This document shows positions 7,336 to 16,800 of a stretch of 64,000 bases of DNA, in pieces. The translations under genes were made by a program, and so were the position numbers. The DNA comes from JAABRE01 sp964413275 (GTDB lineage: Bacteria > Cyanobacteriota > Cyanobacteriia > Cyanobacteriales > JAABRE01): NCBI GenBank assembly GCA_964413275.1, contig CAYPSO010000009.1, positions 1-64,000 of the forward strand. The letters run 5' to 3'. Each line of letters opens with the position of its first letter. Position 1 is the first letter of the stretch. The notes below the pieces were generated by a model, which did no database searches, was not told the DNA's origin, and saw only the letters and a program-made list of their open reading frames with translations.

Positions 7336-8241
7336 TTACTGAACATCTGGTTTATATTTTAGAAAAGCAACTCCAGCAGTTATGACTTCTGCACTAATAC
7401 TAATTAGACGAAATAAGGCAATAGCAACGATAATTTCACCAGACATTTTTTTTCCTAAAACAGTTAGAATTGTCACCTCAAAAATCCCTAAGCCTCCGGG
7501 AGCACCCGGTACAATTAAACCTAATAACCACGCAAAACTAAAAGCACTTAGTAAAGGGATAATGTCTTGAAAATTTAAAGATATTAAAGCTAATATTGTT
7601 AATAAAAATCCAGTTCCTCTAAACAATAAAAATCCTAATTCGCCTAAAAGAGAAGACCAAGGATAATAAATTATTCCTATGGTTGTAACTAATTTATTTT
7701 TGTTTTTTAAACGATTAATAAAATTAATAACTGAGTTGATAATTCGAGGATGAATACCAATTAAAACTACTATTAATCCAATTATTTGTAATATATAAAA
7801 ATTATTGTTGACTGTAACACTACCTCCTAATAAGGCAATTATAAAAGCAGCAACAGCCATTAAAATTGGTTCTAATAAAACAGTAAAAGTCGCTATTTCC
7901 AAGCTCCCACCAGCTTGAGTAATTTCCATTACTCGACCATAAAAATGCCAAATATTACCGGGTAAATATTTAGCTAAATTAGTTTGTAAATAAATAGCAA
8001 TAGCTCGATGAAATTTGATCGATACTTGGAAGCTTTTTAAAATCCAAGTCCAAACCCAAGCAGACCAACAATGAGCCAGCATAGTTATTATCAGTGCGAT
8101 CGCCAAAAATAACCATCCTTTAGCATCAATTTTAACTGTAATAATTTCTAACCAATATTTGTGAAAAGTATTAACTACAAAAAATAGAGTAAAGCCAATA
8201 ATAATCCAACGAAAATAACTTTTAAATTTGGCAATTTTCAT
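7336..8241 (-). CDS. YbhN/UPF0104-like membrane protein (LPG synthase TM / flippase-like)
   Basis: 301 residues with about eight hydrophobic helices and conserved features of the family: HCWSAWVWTWILKSF near residue 60, QTNLAKYLPGNIWHFYGR near 87-104, and LLGLIVPGAPGGLGIFE near 240-255. The family includes the transmembrane part of lysylphosphatidylglycerol synthases and glycolipid-associated proteins; no catalytic C-terminal domain is present. A lipid-related role in the inner membrane is likely but unproven. Confidence 0.8.
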   Translation of the reverse strand: MKIAKFKSYFRWIIIGFTLFFVVNTFHKYWLEIITVKIDAKGWLFLAIALIITMLAHCWSAWVWTWILKSFQVSIKFHRAIAIYLQTNLAKYLPGNIWHFYGRVMEITQAGGSLEIATFTVLLEPILMAVAAFIIALLGGSVTVNNNFYILQIIGLIVVLIGIHPRIINSVINFINRLKNKNKLVTTIGIIYYPWSSLLGELGFLLFRGTGFLLTILALISLNFQDIIPLLSAFSFAWLLGLIVPGAPGGLGIFEVTILTVLGKKMSGEIIVAIALFRLISISAEVITAGVAFLKYKPDVQ

Positions 8242-8259
8242 TATATAATTAAATATTCA

Positions 8260-8838
8260 TCAAAAAGATTTATTTTTTAAAATATCATTAATATTTAATT
8301 TAAAATCAGGAAAAGTAGGAGAAATAATAGATAATTCTGAACTAAATTCTGTAACCTCATAAAAACCATTAACTAAAACTAAAACAGAGATTTTTTGAGC
8401 ATTTGGATCGATAATCCAATATTCAGGAATTTCTAAGGCTGCATATTCAGAACGTTTATAACGATAATCATCATCCGAATTAGCAGGACTAACAATTTCT
8501 ATTACTAAAATAGGGGCAGTTTCCAAAATTGCACAAGGTAAAGAAAGGATTTCTTGAGCTTGACTTTTATTGATAATAGTTAAATCTGGAATACGAGATT
8601 TAGTTTCTGTAATGCGGACTCCTATTGTACCTGGCATAATTAACCAATTACGATTAAGACGTGCTATTTCTGTTGTTAATAACTGAAATAAAATAGTTAC
8701 AATTAAAGCATGAATTCCACTAGCTGGAGGCATTTTAACTAACTCTCCATTAACAAGTTCGTATTTATAATCTGTCTCATCTAGATAATTAGTATATTCA
8801 GTAAATGTGTAATATTTTTTAGCAGTTTTTACCATCAT
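8260..8838 (-). CDS. Uma2 family (DUF820) PD-(D/E)XK protein
   Basis: 192 residues. It has the Uma2 pattern: YELVNGELVKMPP near the N-terminus, then RIPDLTII with the active-site Asp, then APILVIEIVSPAN with the Glu, and YAALEIPEYWIIDP. These restriction-endonuclease-fold proteins are very numerous in cyanobacteria and their role is unclear. First of four such genes in the window. It lies 18 bases from the YbhN-like gene on the same strand. Confidence 0.9.
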   Translation of the reverse strand: MMVKTAKKYYTFTEYTNYLDETDYKYELVNGELVKMPPASGIHALIVTILFQLLTTEIARLNRNWLIMPGTIGVRITETKSRIPDLTIINKSQAQEILSLPCAILETAPILVIEIVSPANSDDDYRYKRSEYAALEIPEYWIIDPNAQKISVLVLVNGFYEVTEFSSELSIISPTFPDFKLNINDILKNKSF

Positions 8839-8852
8839 TAAAACCTCAAAAA

Positions 8853-10043
8853 TTAATTATTAGTATTATTAGTATTATTACTATTTACTTCTCGAACAGA
8901 TTTGCCATCATTTTGATAACCAAAATACCATAAAGATGCGATCGCCTCTGCACGGGTTACAGCTTTTTTAGGTTGAAATAAAGTAGTGTAACCAAAAACT
9001 CTTTTTACATTAGATTGTTCTCCATTTTGAAAATCAACTAACAATGCTTGTAAAGTTTTTGGATTAATTTTAGCTGCATCTTGAAAACCCCAAGTTTGTT
9101 TAATCGCTTCTAAGGATGCAGTGGGTAAAGCTTGACGACTATCTAAAGGTATTTTCCATAAAATTAAGTCTTCTCTGGTTAAATTATTATTAGGATTAAA
9201 AGTAACAGCAGTTAACTCATTAGTTAAAGACGAAGGAATTAACCCTGCTTCTGCTAATCCTTGAATAATTGTAAAATCAGGATCGTTTTTAGGAATATCA
9301 GTAAAAACAGGTTGAGAAGTTGTCGAAGCTAAACGAATTTGTTTTCCCGGTGAATCTTGATAAAGTAAATTATTAATTTTAAATAGCCAACTGGCAAATT
9401 CTCGCCTTGTAATCCCTTGATTTAAGTCTTGGGTTTCAATTATTCCTAAAGCAGAAATATCATTTATATATTGCTGAAAATTATCAGGAATATTCTCCGA
9501 TGGAGAAGTATTTATAGAAGGAGTAGTTGATGGAGTATTTGTTACTGTTTCTACGGGTTTTTCTGTAGTTTCTGGTGATGTATTTTCCTTGGTATATTTA
9601 AGTAGATATTTTGTTTCTGAATTGTTATTTACTAGAGATAATTCTAAAGATAAATTGTCTTTAGTAGCCTGTAAGATATTATCTTGATTTTTAATTTGCC
9701 ATTCTGAAGAATTCAGTTGTTTTTCATAATATTCAAAAACAGTATCAATGGGGACAGAAGTTATCCAAAAAGTTTGAGTTTCTTTTTGATTATTTCCTAA
9801 TTCTGTAGCTACTAATTTAGCTTGAGAATAAATAGGAATTTCTGAGGGAAAATTATCAGGTAATTGAACTTCAGGAGTAAGAATACTTGGAGTAGAAGGA
9901 GCAGAAGATGTTGTTGGTTTTTCTTGTTTTTCCTTAAGTTTTGGATCGGGAGCAAAAAGTTTTCCTATGCTATTATCCCCGCTACAAGCTGTTAATAGAT
10001 TGAAGCTAATAATTATTGTTAAAGGTAAATATTTTAAAGACAT
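8853..10043 (-). CDS. SLH-domain lipoprotein
   Basis: 396 residues with a lipoprotein signal whose lipobox LLTAC puts the lipidated Cys at residue 20. A first domain spans about 60-150 (PSEIPIYSQAKLVATELGNNQ, VFEYYEKQL). A low-complexity Thr/Pro/Ser linker follows at about 155-185. S-layer-homology-like repeats fill about 185-380 (ITRREFASWLFKIN, LTREDLILWKIPL, VTRAEAIASLWYFGY). Such proteins bind secondary cell-wall polymers or the outer envelope in cyanobacteria. The extreme C-terminus is Asn/Thr-rich. It lies 7 bases after the MFS gene upstream. Confidence 0.88.
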   Translation of the reverse strand: MSLKYLPLTIIISFNLLTACSGDNSIGKLFAPDPKLKEKQEKPTTSSAPSTPSILTPEVQLPDNFPSEIPIYSQAKLVATELGNNQKETQTFWITSVPIDTVFEYYEKQLNSSEWQIKNQDNILQATKDNLSLELSLVNNNSETKYLLKYTKENTSPETTEKPVETVTNTPSTTPSINTSPSENIPDNFQQYINDISALGIIETQDLNQGITRREFASWLFKINNLLYQDSPGKQIRLASTTSQPVFTDIPKNDPDFTIIQGLAEAGLIPSSLTNELTAVTFNPNNNLTREDLILWKIPLDSRQALPTASLEAIKQTWGFQDAAKINPKTLQALLVDFQNGEQSNVKRVFGYTTLFQPKKAVTRAEAIASLWYFGYQNDGKSVREVNSNNTNNTNN

Positions 10044-10049
10044 AATTGG

Positions 10050-11228
10050 TTATTTATTTATTTTATTTAATGTAGTTAGAAGACAAATAACGGTAGTTAT
10101 AACTAGGGTAAATGTACTGGCTATAATTCCCTGATTTAATTTTAGGTTAGAAAAAATTAAATCAAAAAAACTCATTCCAGCACCAAAAGCACCAAAATAA
10201 AACCCTAACCCTAAGCCGACTCTTTCCGCAGGCACTAGGATAATAACCAATGGAATTACGCTATTTAAAACGAGAGTAAAACTAGCACAAATAAGTATGA
10301 TAATTAATAAATTGGGAATAAAATTTAATAACTGTAATAATATTATAGTCGATACCAAACCAAGTAATATCCCCAAAGAATTACCTATTTTACTTGCTGA
10401 CTTACCAGCAGGTATAGCTAAAATACCTAAACCAAGAAAGAATAACATCATTGCTATTTTGGTATTAGTTTCTCCTATCTGCATGGTGAAAACTTGCTTA
10501 ACAATAGGAATAATAAATCTTAAAGCCCAACTAATACTAATCCCCATAATCCCAATTAAGGCTATAGTTAATAACTTAACTTTGGGAACATTTTTATTAT
10601 TTGAAGCTGTGTCTAAATTATCAGTTAAATCAGGAGGAAATAAAAAACGCAAACTAAAACCAGCAAGTAAAAATGTAATTGAACCAATGAAAAAAGCAAA
10701 ACTAGGCCCTAACTTTAAAATAATTCCGTAGGCATCAAATCTAAATGCACCAATAACTCCTCCTATTAAACTTACAATACTAACAGCTTGAGGCAATTTA
10801 TTTGTAGGTGCAGATTTACTTAATAGGGAAATTGCTGGACTACGAAATATTGCCATAGAAGAAGCCCAAAGTATTGCCAATATCGGTAATAACCAAGCCC
10901 AAATTTTTTGAGGATGAACTAAAATTACAATAACAGGAAGACTAATAAAAAAAACTGAAGCAAAAACAATTCCTAAAGAAATTATGGGAATACGAGTTCC
11001 TATTTTCAATTGTTGGCGATCTGATAATGAACCAAAAATAGGTTCTATTATCGCTTCTAAAAAATGTTCTATTATTAAAACAGTTTTGGCAACTCCTGCG
11101 GCAAATCCTAACTGTACTAAAAATTGAGGAAAATATAAATTATAAATAACCCAAGCTAAGGTAACAGAGCCTTGGATAGCTGCTATTCCCCAAACTTGTT
11201 GCCAAGCAATTGATTTGTCATTTTTCAT
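10050..11228 (-). CDS. MFS transporter
   Basis: 392 residues with about twelve membrane helices and the motif-A-like loop GSLSDRQQLKIGTRIPII between helices 2 and 3. The N-terminus QQVWGIAAIQGSVTLAWVIYN resembles the glycoside/sugar-type MFS branch. The substrate cannot be told from the sequence. It lies 7 bases before the SLH lipoprotein gene and 18 bases after dusA on the same strand, so the three may form one transcript. Confidence 0.85.
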   Translation of the reverse strand: MKNDKSIAWQQVWGIAAIQGSVTLAWVIYNLYFPQFLVQLGFAAGVAKTVLIIEHFLEAIIEPIFGSLSDRQQLKIGTRIPIISLGIVFASVFFISLPVIVILVHPQKIWAWLLPILAILWASSMAIFRSPAISLLSKSAPTNKLPQAVSIVSLIGGVIGAFRFDAYGIILKLGPSFAFFIGSITFLLAGFSLRFLFPPDLTDNLDTASNNKNVPKVKLLTIALIGIMGISISWALRFIIPIVKQVFTMQIGETNTKIAMMLFFLGLGILAIPAGKSASKIGNSLGILLGLVSTIILLQLLNFIPNLLIIILICASFTLVLNSVIPLVIILVPAERVGLGLGFYFGAFGAGMSFFDLIFSNLKLNQGIIASTFTLVITTVICLLTTLNKINK

Positions 11229-11246
11229 TTAAAAATTAATAATTCA

Positions 11247-12227
11247 CTAACGACTAATTACTTTTACTAAAGCGTCTTTAATTACTGTAGAATTAGCATC
11301 TGGAAAATGGGCATTTTCACTAATATGTCTTTTCCATGCTTTTGTACCGGGTTTTCCCGTAAACAACTGTAAAATATGACGACTAATAGAGTGTAATTTT
11401 AAGCCTTTTTCTGTCCAATAATCTATGTAAGGTAACATATTTTTAACTACTTGCTCTGGAGTGGGAGGTATGGTATTTTTTCCAAAAATATCTCGATCTA
11501 CTGTGGCAAATAAATAGGGATTATCATAAGCAGCACGCCCAATCATGACTGCATCCACAAATTGAAGTTGTTGTTTTACTTGCTCTAAATCAGTAATACC
11601 ACCATTAATTTCTATAAATAAATGAGGAAATTCCTGCTTAAGACGGTAAACATCTTGATAGCGTAGAGGGGGAATATCTCGATTTTCTTTAGGACTTAAG
11701 CCTTGTAACCAAGCTTTACGAGCGTGTACGCTAAAACGGTTACATCCAGCATCCGACACAATTTTAACAAAGTTTTTCATGTCTTCATAAGCGTCGCAAT
11801 CATCAATCCCAATGCGATGTTTAACGGTAACAGGAATATTAACCGCTTGTTGCATTTTTTCTATAGCTTGAGCCACTAATTCAGGTTGTGCCATCAGACA
11901 AGCCCCAAAATTTCCATTTTGCACCCGACTACTCGGACAACCGACATTAAGATTAACCTCGTCATAACCCCAATCTTCAGCAATTCTGGCACATTCTGCC
12001 AAAATTACCGGATTATCTCCTCCTAACTGTAAAGAAAGGGGTTTTTCCTCAAGAGAAAAATCAAGTAATTTATGACGATTACCATGAATAATGGCTGCTG
12101 TAGTGATCATTTCCGTATATAATAGGGTGCAATGAGTAATTTGTCGCATAAAATAGCGAAAATGACGATCCGTGCGCTCCATCATTGGTGCTACACTCAA
12201 AAGATAAGTTTGATTTTTAGTCTTCAT
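11247..12227 (-). CDS. dusA: tRNA-dihydrouridine(20/20a) synthase
   Basis: 326 residues. FMN enzyme that reduces uridines in the tRNA D loop. Motifs: SVAPMMERTDRHFR at 11-24, LQLGGDNP at about 67-74, VNLNVGCPSSRVQNGNFGA with the catalytic Cys at about 97, HARKAWLQGLSPKENR (DusA-specific), and INGGITD for FMN phosphate. The length matches DusA. Divergent from ebsA, with 53 bases between the starts. Confidence 0.94.
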   Translation of the reverse strand: MKTKNQTYLLSVAPMMERTDRHFRYFMRQITHCTLLYTEMITTAAIIHGNRHKLLDFSLEEKPLSLQLGGDNPVILAECARIAEDWGYDEVNLNVGCPSSRVQNGNFGACLMAQPELVAQAIEKMQQAVNIPVTVKHRIGIDDCDAYEDMKNFVKIVSDAGCNRFSVHARKAWLQGLSPKENRDIPPLRYQDVYRLKQEFPHLFIEINGGITDLEQVKQQLQFVDAVMIGRAAYDNPYLFATVDRDIFGKNTIPPTPEQVVKNMLPYIDYWTEKGLKLHSISRHILQLFTGKPGTKAWKRHISENAHFPDANSTVIKDALVKVISR

Positions 12228-12280
12228 GAAAATAAATAAATAGATAGTATTAAATAGAGAAGGTTATTAATTAATTAATT

Positions 12281-12664
12281 ATGACTACTACAAGTTTTCA
12301 AACTATAAAACCTGCTCCCAGAGGAGAGGTAATGATTTATATTCCCTATTATTCCAAAAATCAGCACGAGTTTTTACCTAGAGCTATTAGTCTTTATAAA
12401 CAAGGCTCATTAGAAGGAGAGAGAGTAATTGAAGGAGGAGATAATATTCCTTTTGTAGCCACTTGGAATTTATCTAAATTACCTTCTGATGTTACTCGTT
12501 GTACTTTACAGTTTAATGGACAAGCAGATTTAAGTTATCAAACAACTATGTCTAATGCTGACTTGATTAAATACCTAATACATATACTAGATAATTATAA
12601 AGAATCTAGAAGTGTAGATTTTAATCAAGAATTTTATCGTAATTTACTTAATGTTCAATCCTAA
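12281..12664 (+). CDS. ebsA: EbsA family protein (type IV pilus / biofilm factor)
   Basis: 127 residues, the size of cyanobacterial EbsA. Recognised from PAPRGEVMIYIPYYSKN, LPRAISLYKQGSLEGERVIEGG, NIPFVATWNLSKLP and the C-terminal DFNQEFYRNLLNV. In Synechococcus elongatus EbsA is needed for type IV pilus assembly and biofilm self-suppression. No signal peptide is seen. It is followed 67 bases later by the phosphotransacetylase-like gene on the same strand, so they may share a transcript. Confidence 0.8.
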   Translation: MTTTSFQTIKPAPRGEVMIYIPYYSKNQHEFLPRAISLYKQGSLEGERVIEGGDNIPFVATWNLSKLPSDVTRCTLQFNGQADLSYQTTMSNADLIKYLIHILDNYKESRSVDFNQEFYRNLLNVQS

Positions 12665-12731
12665 AGGAATTATTAACTAATGTTACTCACTTAAATGCTT
12701 AGTCAAAAAAATATTTTTAAGGAGTTCAATT

Positions 12732-13820
12732 ATGGCACAATCTGCCAAATATGTATTAATAGCTTCAACAGAGGGTTATAGTGGCAAGTCAGGAACTATT
12801 TTAGGAATAGGAGCTTTATGCCAGAAACAAGGACTGACAATAGCTTATGGTAAGCCTTTAGGAACATCTTTTAAGGCTAATTCTCCTGAATTAGTTGAAG
12901 AAGATGTAAACTTTGTTGCTTCCCATCTTTCCTTAAGTTTAGAACAAGTGCGATCGCCTTTATTATATCTGGATAAATCTACGATTCATAAAACCTTAGA
13001 AGGGAACGAAGTAACTGACTATAGTCAAGCATTAAAGGATTATTTTCACGATACTATCGCTGATGTGATCTTTCTTGAAGGAGGCACAAATTTAGCTGAA
13101 GGAAATTTATTTAATCTATCCGTACAACAAATTGCAGAAGCAACCAATGCAGCTATTGTTTTAGTGGCTCGTTATCATCCTTTATTATTAACAGATACTA
13201 TTTTGACAGCAAAACAATTTTTAGGTTCAACTCTTGCGGGTGTTTTAATTAATGATGTACCATCTTCAGAATTAGAATACTGTCAAAATCTGATTAAACC
13301 ATTTCTTGAAAAACGTCAAATCAAGGTTTTTGGCATTATTCGACAGGATCGTTTATTGCGTAGTGTTAGTGTTAGAGAAATATCTCAACGTTTACAGGCT
13401 AAAGTTCTGTGTAGAGCAGATAGATTAGATTTAATGGTAGAAACTCTAACGATTGGTGCTATGAATGTAAACTCGGCCTTAGAATATTTCCGTCAAGGGA
13501 TTAATATGGCAGTAGTTACAGGAGGCGATCGTACTGATTTACAATTAGCCGCTTTAGAAACTTCTACTCAATGTTTAATCTTAACTGGTCATGTACCTCC
13601 TCAACCATTAATTTTAAGTCGTGCAGAAGATTTAGAAATTCCCATTTTATCGGTTAATTTAGATACTCTAAGCACTGTAGAAATTGTAGATCAATCTTTT
13701 GGCATGGTGCGTTTACAAGAACCAATTAAGGTTCAAAGATTTCAAGAGATAATAGCTGAATGTTTCGATCTAAAAGGTTTTATGGAAACATTAGACTTAA
13801 AAGCACCAACCACAGCTTAA
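12732..13820 (+). CDS. Phosphotransacetylase-family protein (BioD-like P-loop + DRTGG domain)
   Basis: 362 residues. The N-terminal half (about 5-200) is a BioD/CobQ-like P-loop fold with STEGYSGKSGTILGI as nucleotide loop and DVIFLEGGTNL as Walker-B region. The C-terminal half (about 240-345) is a DRTGG domain, with AVVTGGDRTDLQLAA and CLILTGHVPPQ. This is the N-terminal part of long Pta enzymes without the catalytic phosphotransacetylase domain, so a sensing or ligand-binding role is likelier than acetyl transfer. AAGGAG precedes the ATG. The Mo-enzyme gene begins 57 bases downstream. Confidence 0.82.
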   Translation: MAQSAKYVLIASTEGYSGKSGTILGIGALCQKQGLTIAYGKPLGTSFKANSPELVEEDVNFVASHLSLSLEQVRSPLLYLDKSTIHKTLEGNEVTDYSQALKDYFHDTIADVIFLEGGTNLAEGNLFNLSVQQIAEATNAAIVLVARYHPLLLTDTILTAKQFLGSTLAGVLINDVPSSELEYCQNLIKPFLEKRQIKVFGIIRQDRLLRSVSVREISQRLQAKVLCRADRLDLMVETLTIGAMNVNSALEYFRQGINMAVVTGGDRTDLQLAALETSTQCLILTGHVPPQPLILSRAEDLEIPILSVNLDTLSTVEIVDQSFGMVRLQEPIKVQRFQEIIAECFDLKGFMETLDLKAPTTA

Positions 13821-13877
13821 TTACCATTTACTGAATAAACATAAAATAAATCAATTCATAATTACTTAGGAAAAATC

Positions 13878-16800
13878 ATGAATTTTAATAAAAACGGGGA
13901 AAAATTAGTGAAAGCTCGTTCTCTGCCCCCTCAAGAAGAGGCTTTTTCTCCTTGGGGAGGAGTTCATGAGTTTGTCCTAGAATATACAGCTAATCCAAAA
14001 CTTCAAGCCGATCCAGAAATCAAAAAACTTCATAATTTCTTGGTTAATAATTCATCAGTGTGCAGTTTTTGTGGTGTTGGTTGTCCCTATGGAGTGGTTC
14101 TAAATTCCCAAAATAAGGAAAAAGTTGTCCCCCTCAGTAAATTGGGTTTATGTGTTAAAGGTGCAACTTCTTTATTGACTGGAGGCGATGCCCAACGGGA
14201 GGAAAGACTTAAACATCGTGGTAAAAAAGGCGATCTCAGCAAAGCTGAGGCACTTTGCGATCGCATTCGTACTCCCATGATTCGCCATCATGATGGCAGT
14301 TGGAAAGAAGTCTCTTGGGAAGAAGCCCTTGATCGCGCAGCTTGGCTGTTTCTCCATGTCAGGGAGTGGGTTGGCCCTGAAGGAGTGGCAATTTATGGCA
14401 ATGGTCAAAAAACTATCGAAGGAATTTGGATGGCTTCTCTCTACAAAAACGTCTTTAAAATTTCTACCATTGGAGCCAACTCAGAGCATTGTCTGGCCAG
14501 TGCAGGAGCAGCCCATGAATTAAATTTTGGTAATGAAGCTTCCTTTACTTGGAAAGAATTTGAGGAATTAGAAATTTGTGATGTGGCCATACTTCACGGT
14601 ACGAATCCGGTGGTTACTTTTCCCCAAGCTTACAAAAAACTAAAGAGTAATACTAAAGCTATTAAAGTAGTAATTGACCCAATTGAAAGCGACACAGTAA
14701 TCGATTTGCGTCAATCCAATCAGCCAACCCTGCACATTCGTTTCGAGCAAGGGGGAGATGCCTTATTTAATTTAGCTGTGGCGAGGGTTATTTTAGAAAA
14801 CGATTGGGAAGATCGAGAATTTTTAGATCAAGCAGTTGAACCGGAAAGTTTCCAAGAACTATATAATCTCTGTTTTGAAGATCGCTGTACTCCAGAAAAT
14901 GTTGCTCAACAAATTGCCCTCGAAGGAGATAATCCCACTGAGTTAGCCCAAACTATCCGCTACTACGCTTCATTGATTGCCCAACCGAATACAGAAGGAT
15001 ACCGCCCCAAACCTGCTTTTGTTTCCAGTATGGGTATTAACCAAAGCACTGGTTCTTATGGTTTTTCCACTAATCTCAACCTATTGTTACTCACTGGTAA
15101 TGTAGGACGTAAAGGGGCTGGTTCTTTAAGAATTGCCGGTCAATCTAATGCTACCAGCGAGCTAATGTTAGGATTTAATGCCCGTCGTTTATTATTCAAT
15201 TTAGATGCTACAAATCCCGAACACCGAAGGGAATTAGCGGAAATTTTAGAGATTCCAGAGCATAATATTCCAGATTCCCATGGTACTCCTGTATCGAGAA
15301 TGTCTGATGATGATTATCTTTACTGCTTTATTTTTATGGGAACTCAGTTTACCCGTAATATGCCCCGTTTAGGTAATTGGTTAAAGCGGTTGGGACGCAG
15401 TTTTAATATTATGATCGATTCATTTTTACCCGATGGTGCCCTTGAATATGCAGATGTGATTTTACCTGCCCTTACCTATACAGAACGAATGGGAGTAATT
15501 CAACGGGGCGATCGCACTCTTCAATTACAACAACCTCTAACCGAAGCACCACCTTTAGCTTGGGCAGATGAGGAAATTTTGGCACGACTAGCTTTAGCCA
15601 TTTCTAATCGACTACAAGACCCAGATACGGCTGCTTTGAATGATTTAGACCCTGAAGTGGTAACACGAACTTTTGGACGTTATTTAAACGAATCAGGTAA
15701 GATCGATTCAGCTAGTGTCTTCGATCATGTGGTTTCAACTTCATGTCGGTTAAATGTCTATAACCGCTTGATAAATAGCCAAGGAGAACCGATTTCCCAT
15801 GCCATGTTAAGGGAAAATGCCGGCTTAGGAGTACAGTGGCAAGGAGATGGGCGTTATGGTGAAGCCAGAACCAAAGGAGCAGTTTTCCCCGGACTCCGTG
15901 ATGGAGAGTTTACCCGCGCGAAGTTAGTACGTCCTCCTGAAAAGTTTTTGGAGCGTTTAGTTACTCGTGGTGATGAAAAACTACGCAGTCTAATTACTGG
16001 TAGAGGCCGCCCTGGAAGAAATCCGAAGGTTTATGTAGCAAGGTACAATTCCGGGATCAAAACTTTACCCATTGGAGCAAAAAAAACCGATGAAACCTAT
16101 TGGATTGAAATTAATCCTGACTATGCAGCTCAGAGAAATCTGAATCAAGGCGATCCAGTACGCATAACTAGCCATCATGGAACGATTATTGGCTCAGTTA
16201 GTCTGAATGCTCATGTCCCCCCAGAATTTCCTTTCCTCGATTTTGTACCGGGTGAAGCCAATCGTCTTACGGATTATTTAGATGCTGATCGCTTTACCAA
16301 TCAAAGTTTAATCAAACGGACTCCCATCAGAGTGGAGCGTTTATCATTGGAAGAAGCAACTCTTTGGCAGCGACCAGATGCAGATGTTTTCAGCAAAATA
16401 GTTTCTTCTCTTTATCAACACTATACTGCTGTATATCCCACTGAAACAGAGGCGGATTCTTTTGCTCGTGGTGAACCTAATGCGATGGACTGGTTGCCTT
16501 TAACTTCCCTGCGACAACCAAGTAATCAAAAAGAAGAAGAACTTGCGGTTTTAGTAGGAGCAATGGCTACATTTTTCCAGCGTTATGAGGAAGATACTAA
16601 TTATCGAGCTTCGGCAGCGCAAATGTTAGAACAATGGCCCGGAGATAAACGGGAACGGTTTTTAACGATTCTTCTACCTCTGTTAAGAAAGCTCGATTAC
16701 GATACCCTAATGATGTCTTTACTCAATGATGTTGTGGGTAAAGTTTCCCTCCTAGACGCTTTGGGACAGATAAAATATGCCAATCTAGAAGAAGCCCATG

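Noticed and set aside
10297..10731. 144-codon frame opposite the MFS gene
   Set aside because: Mirror of the hydrophobic helices of the real gene; Lys/Ile/Pro-rich with no domain.
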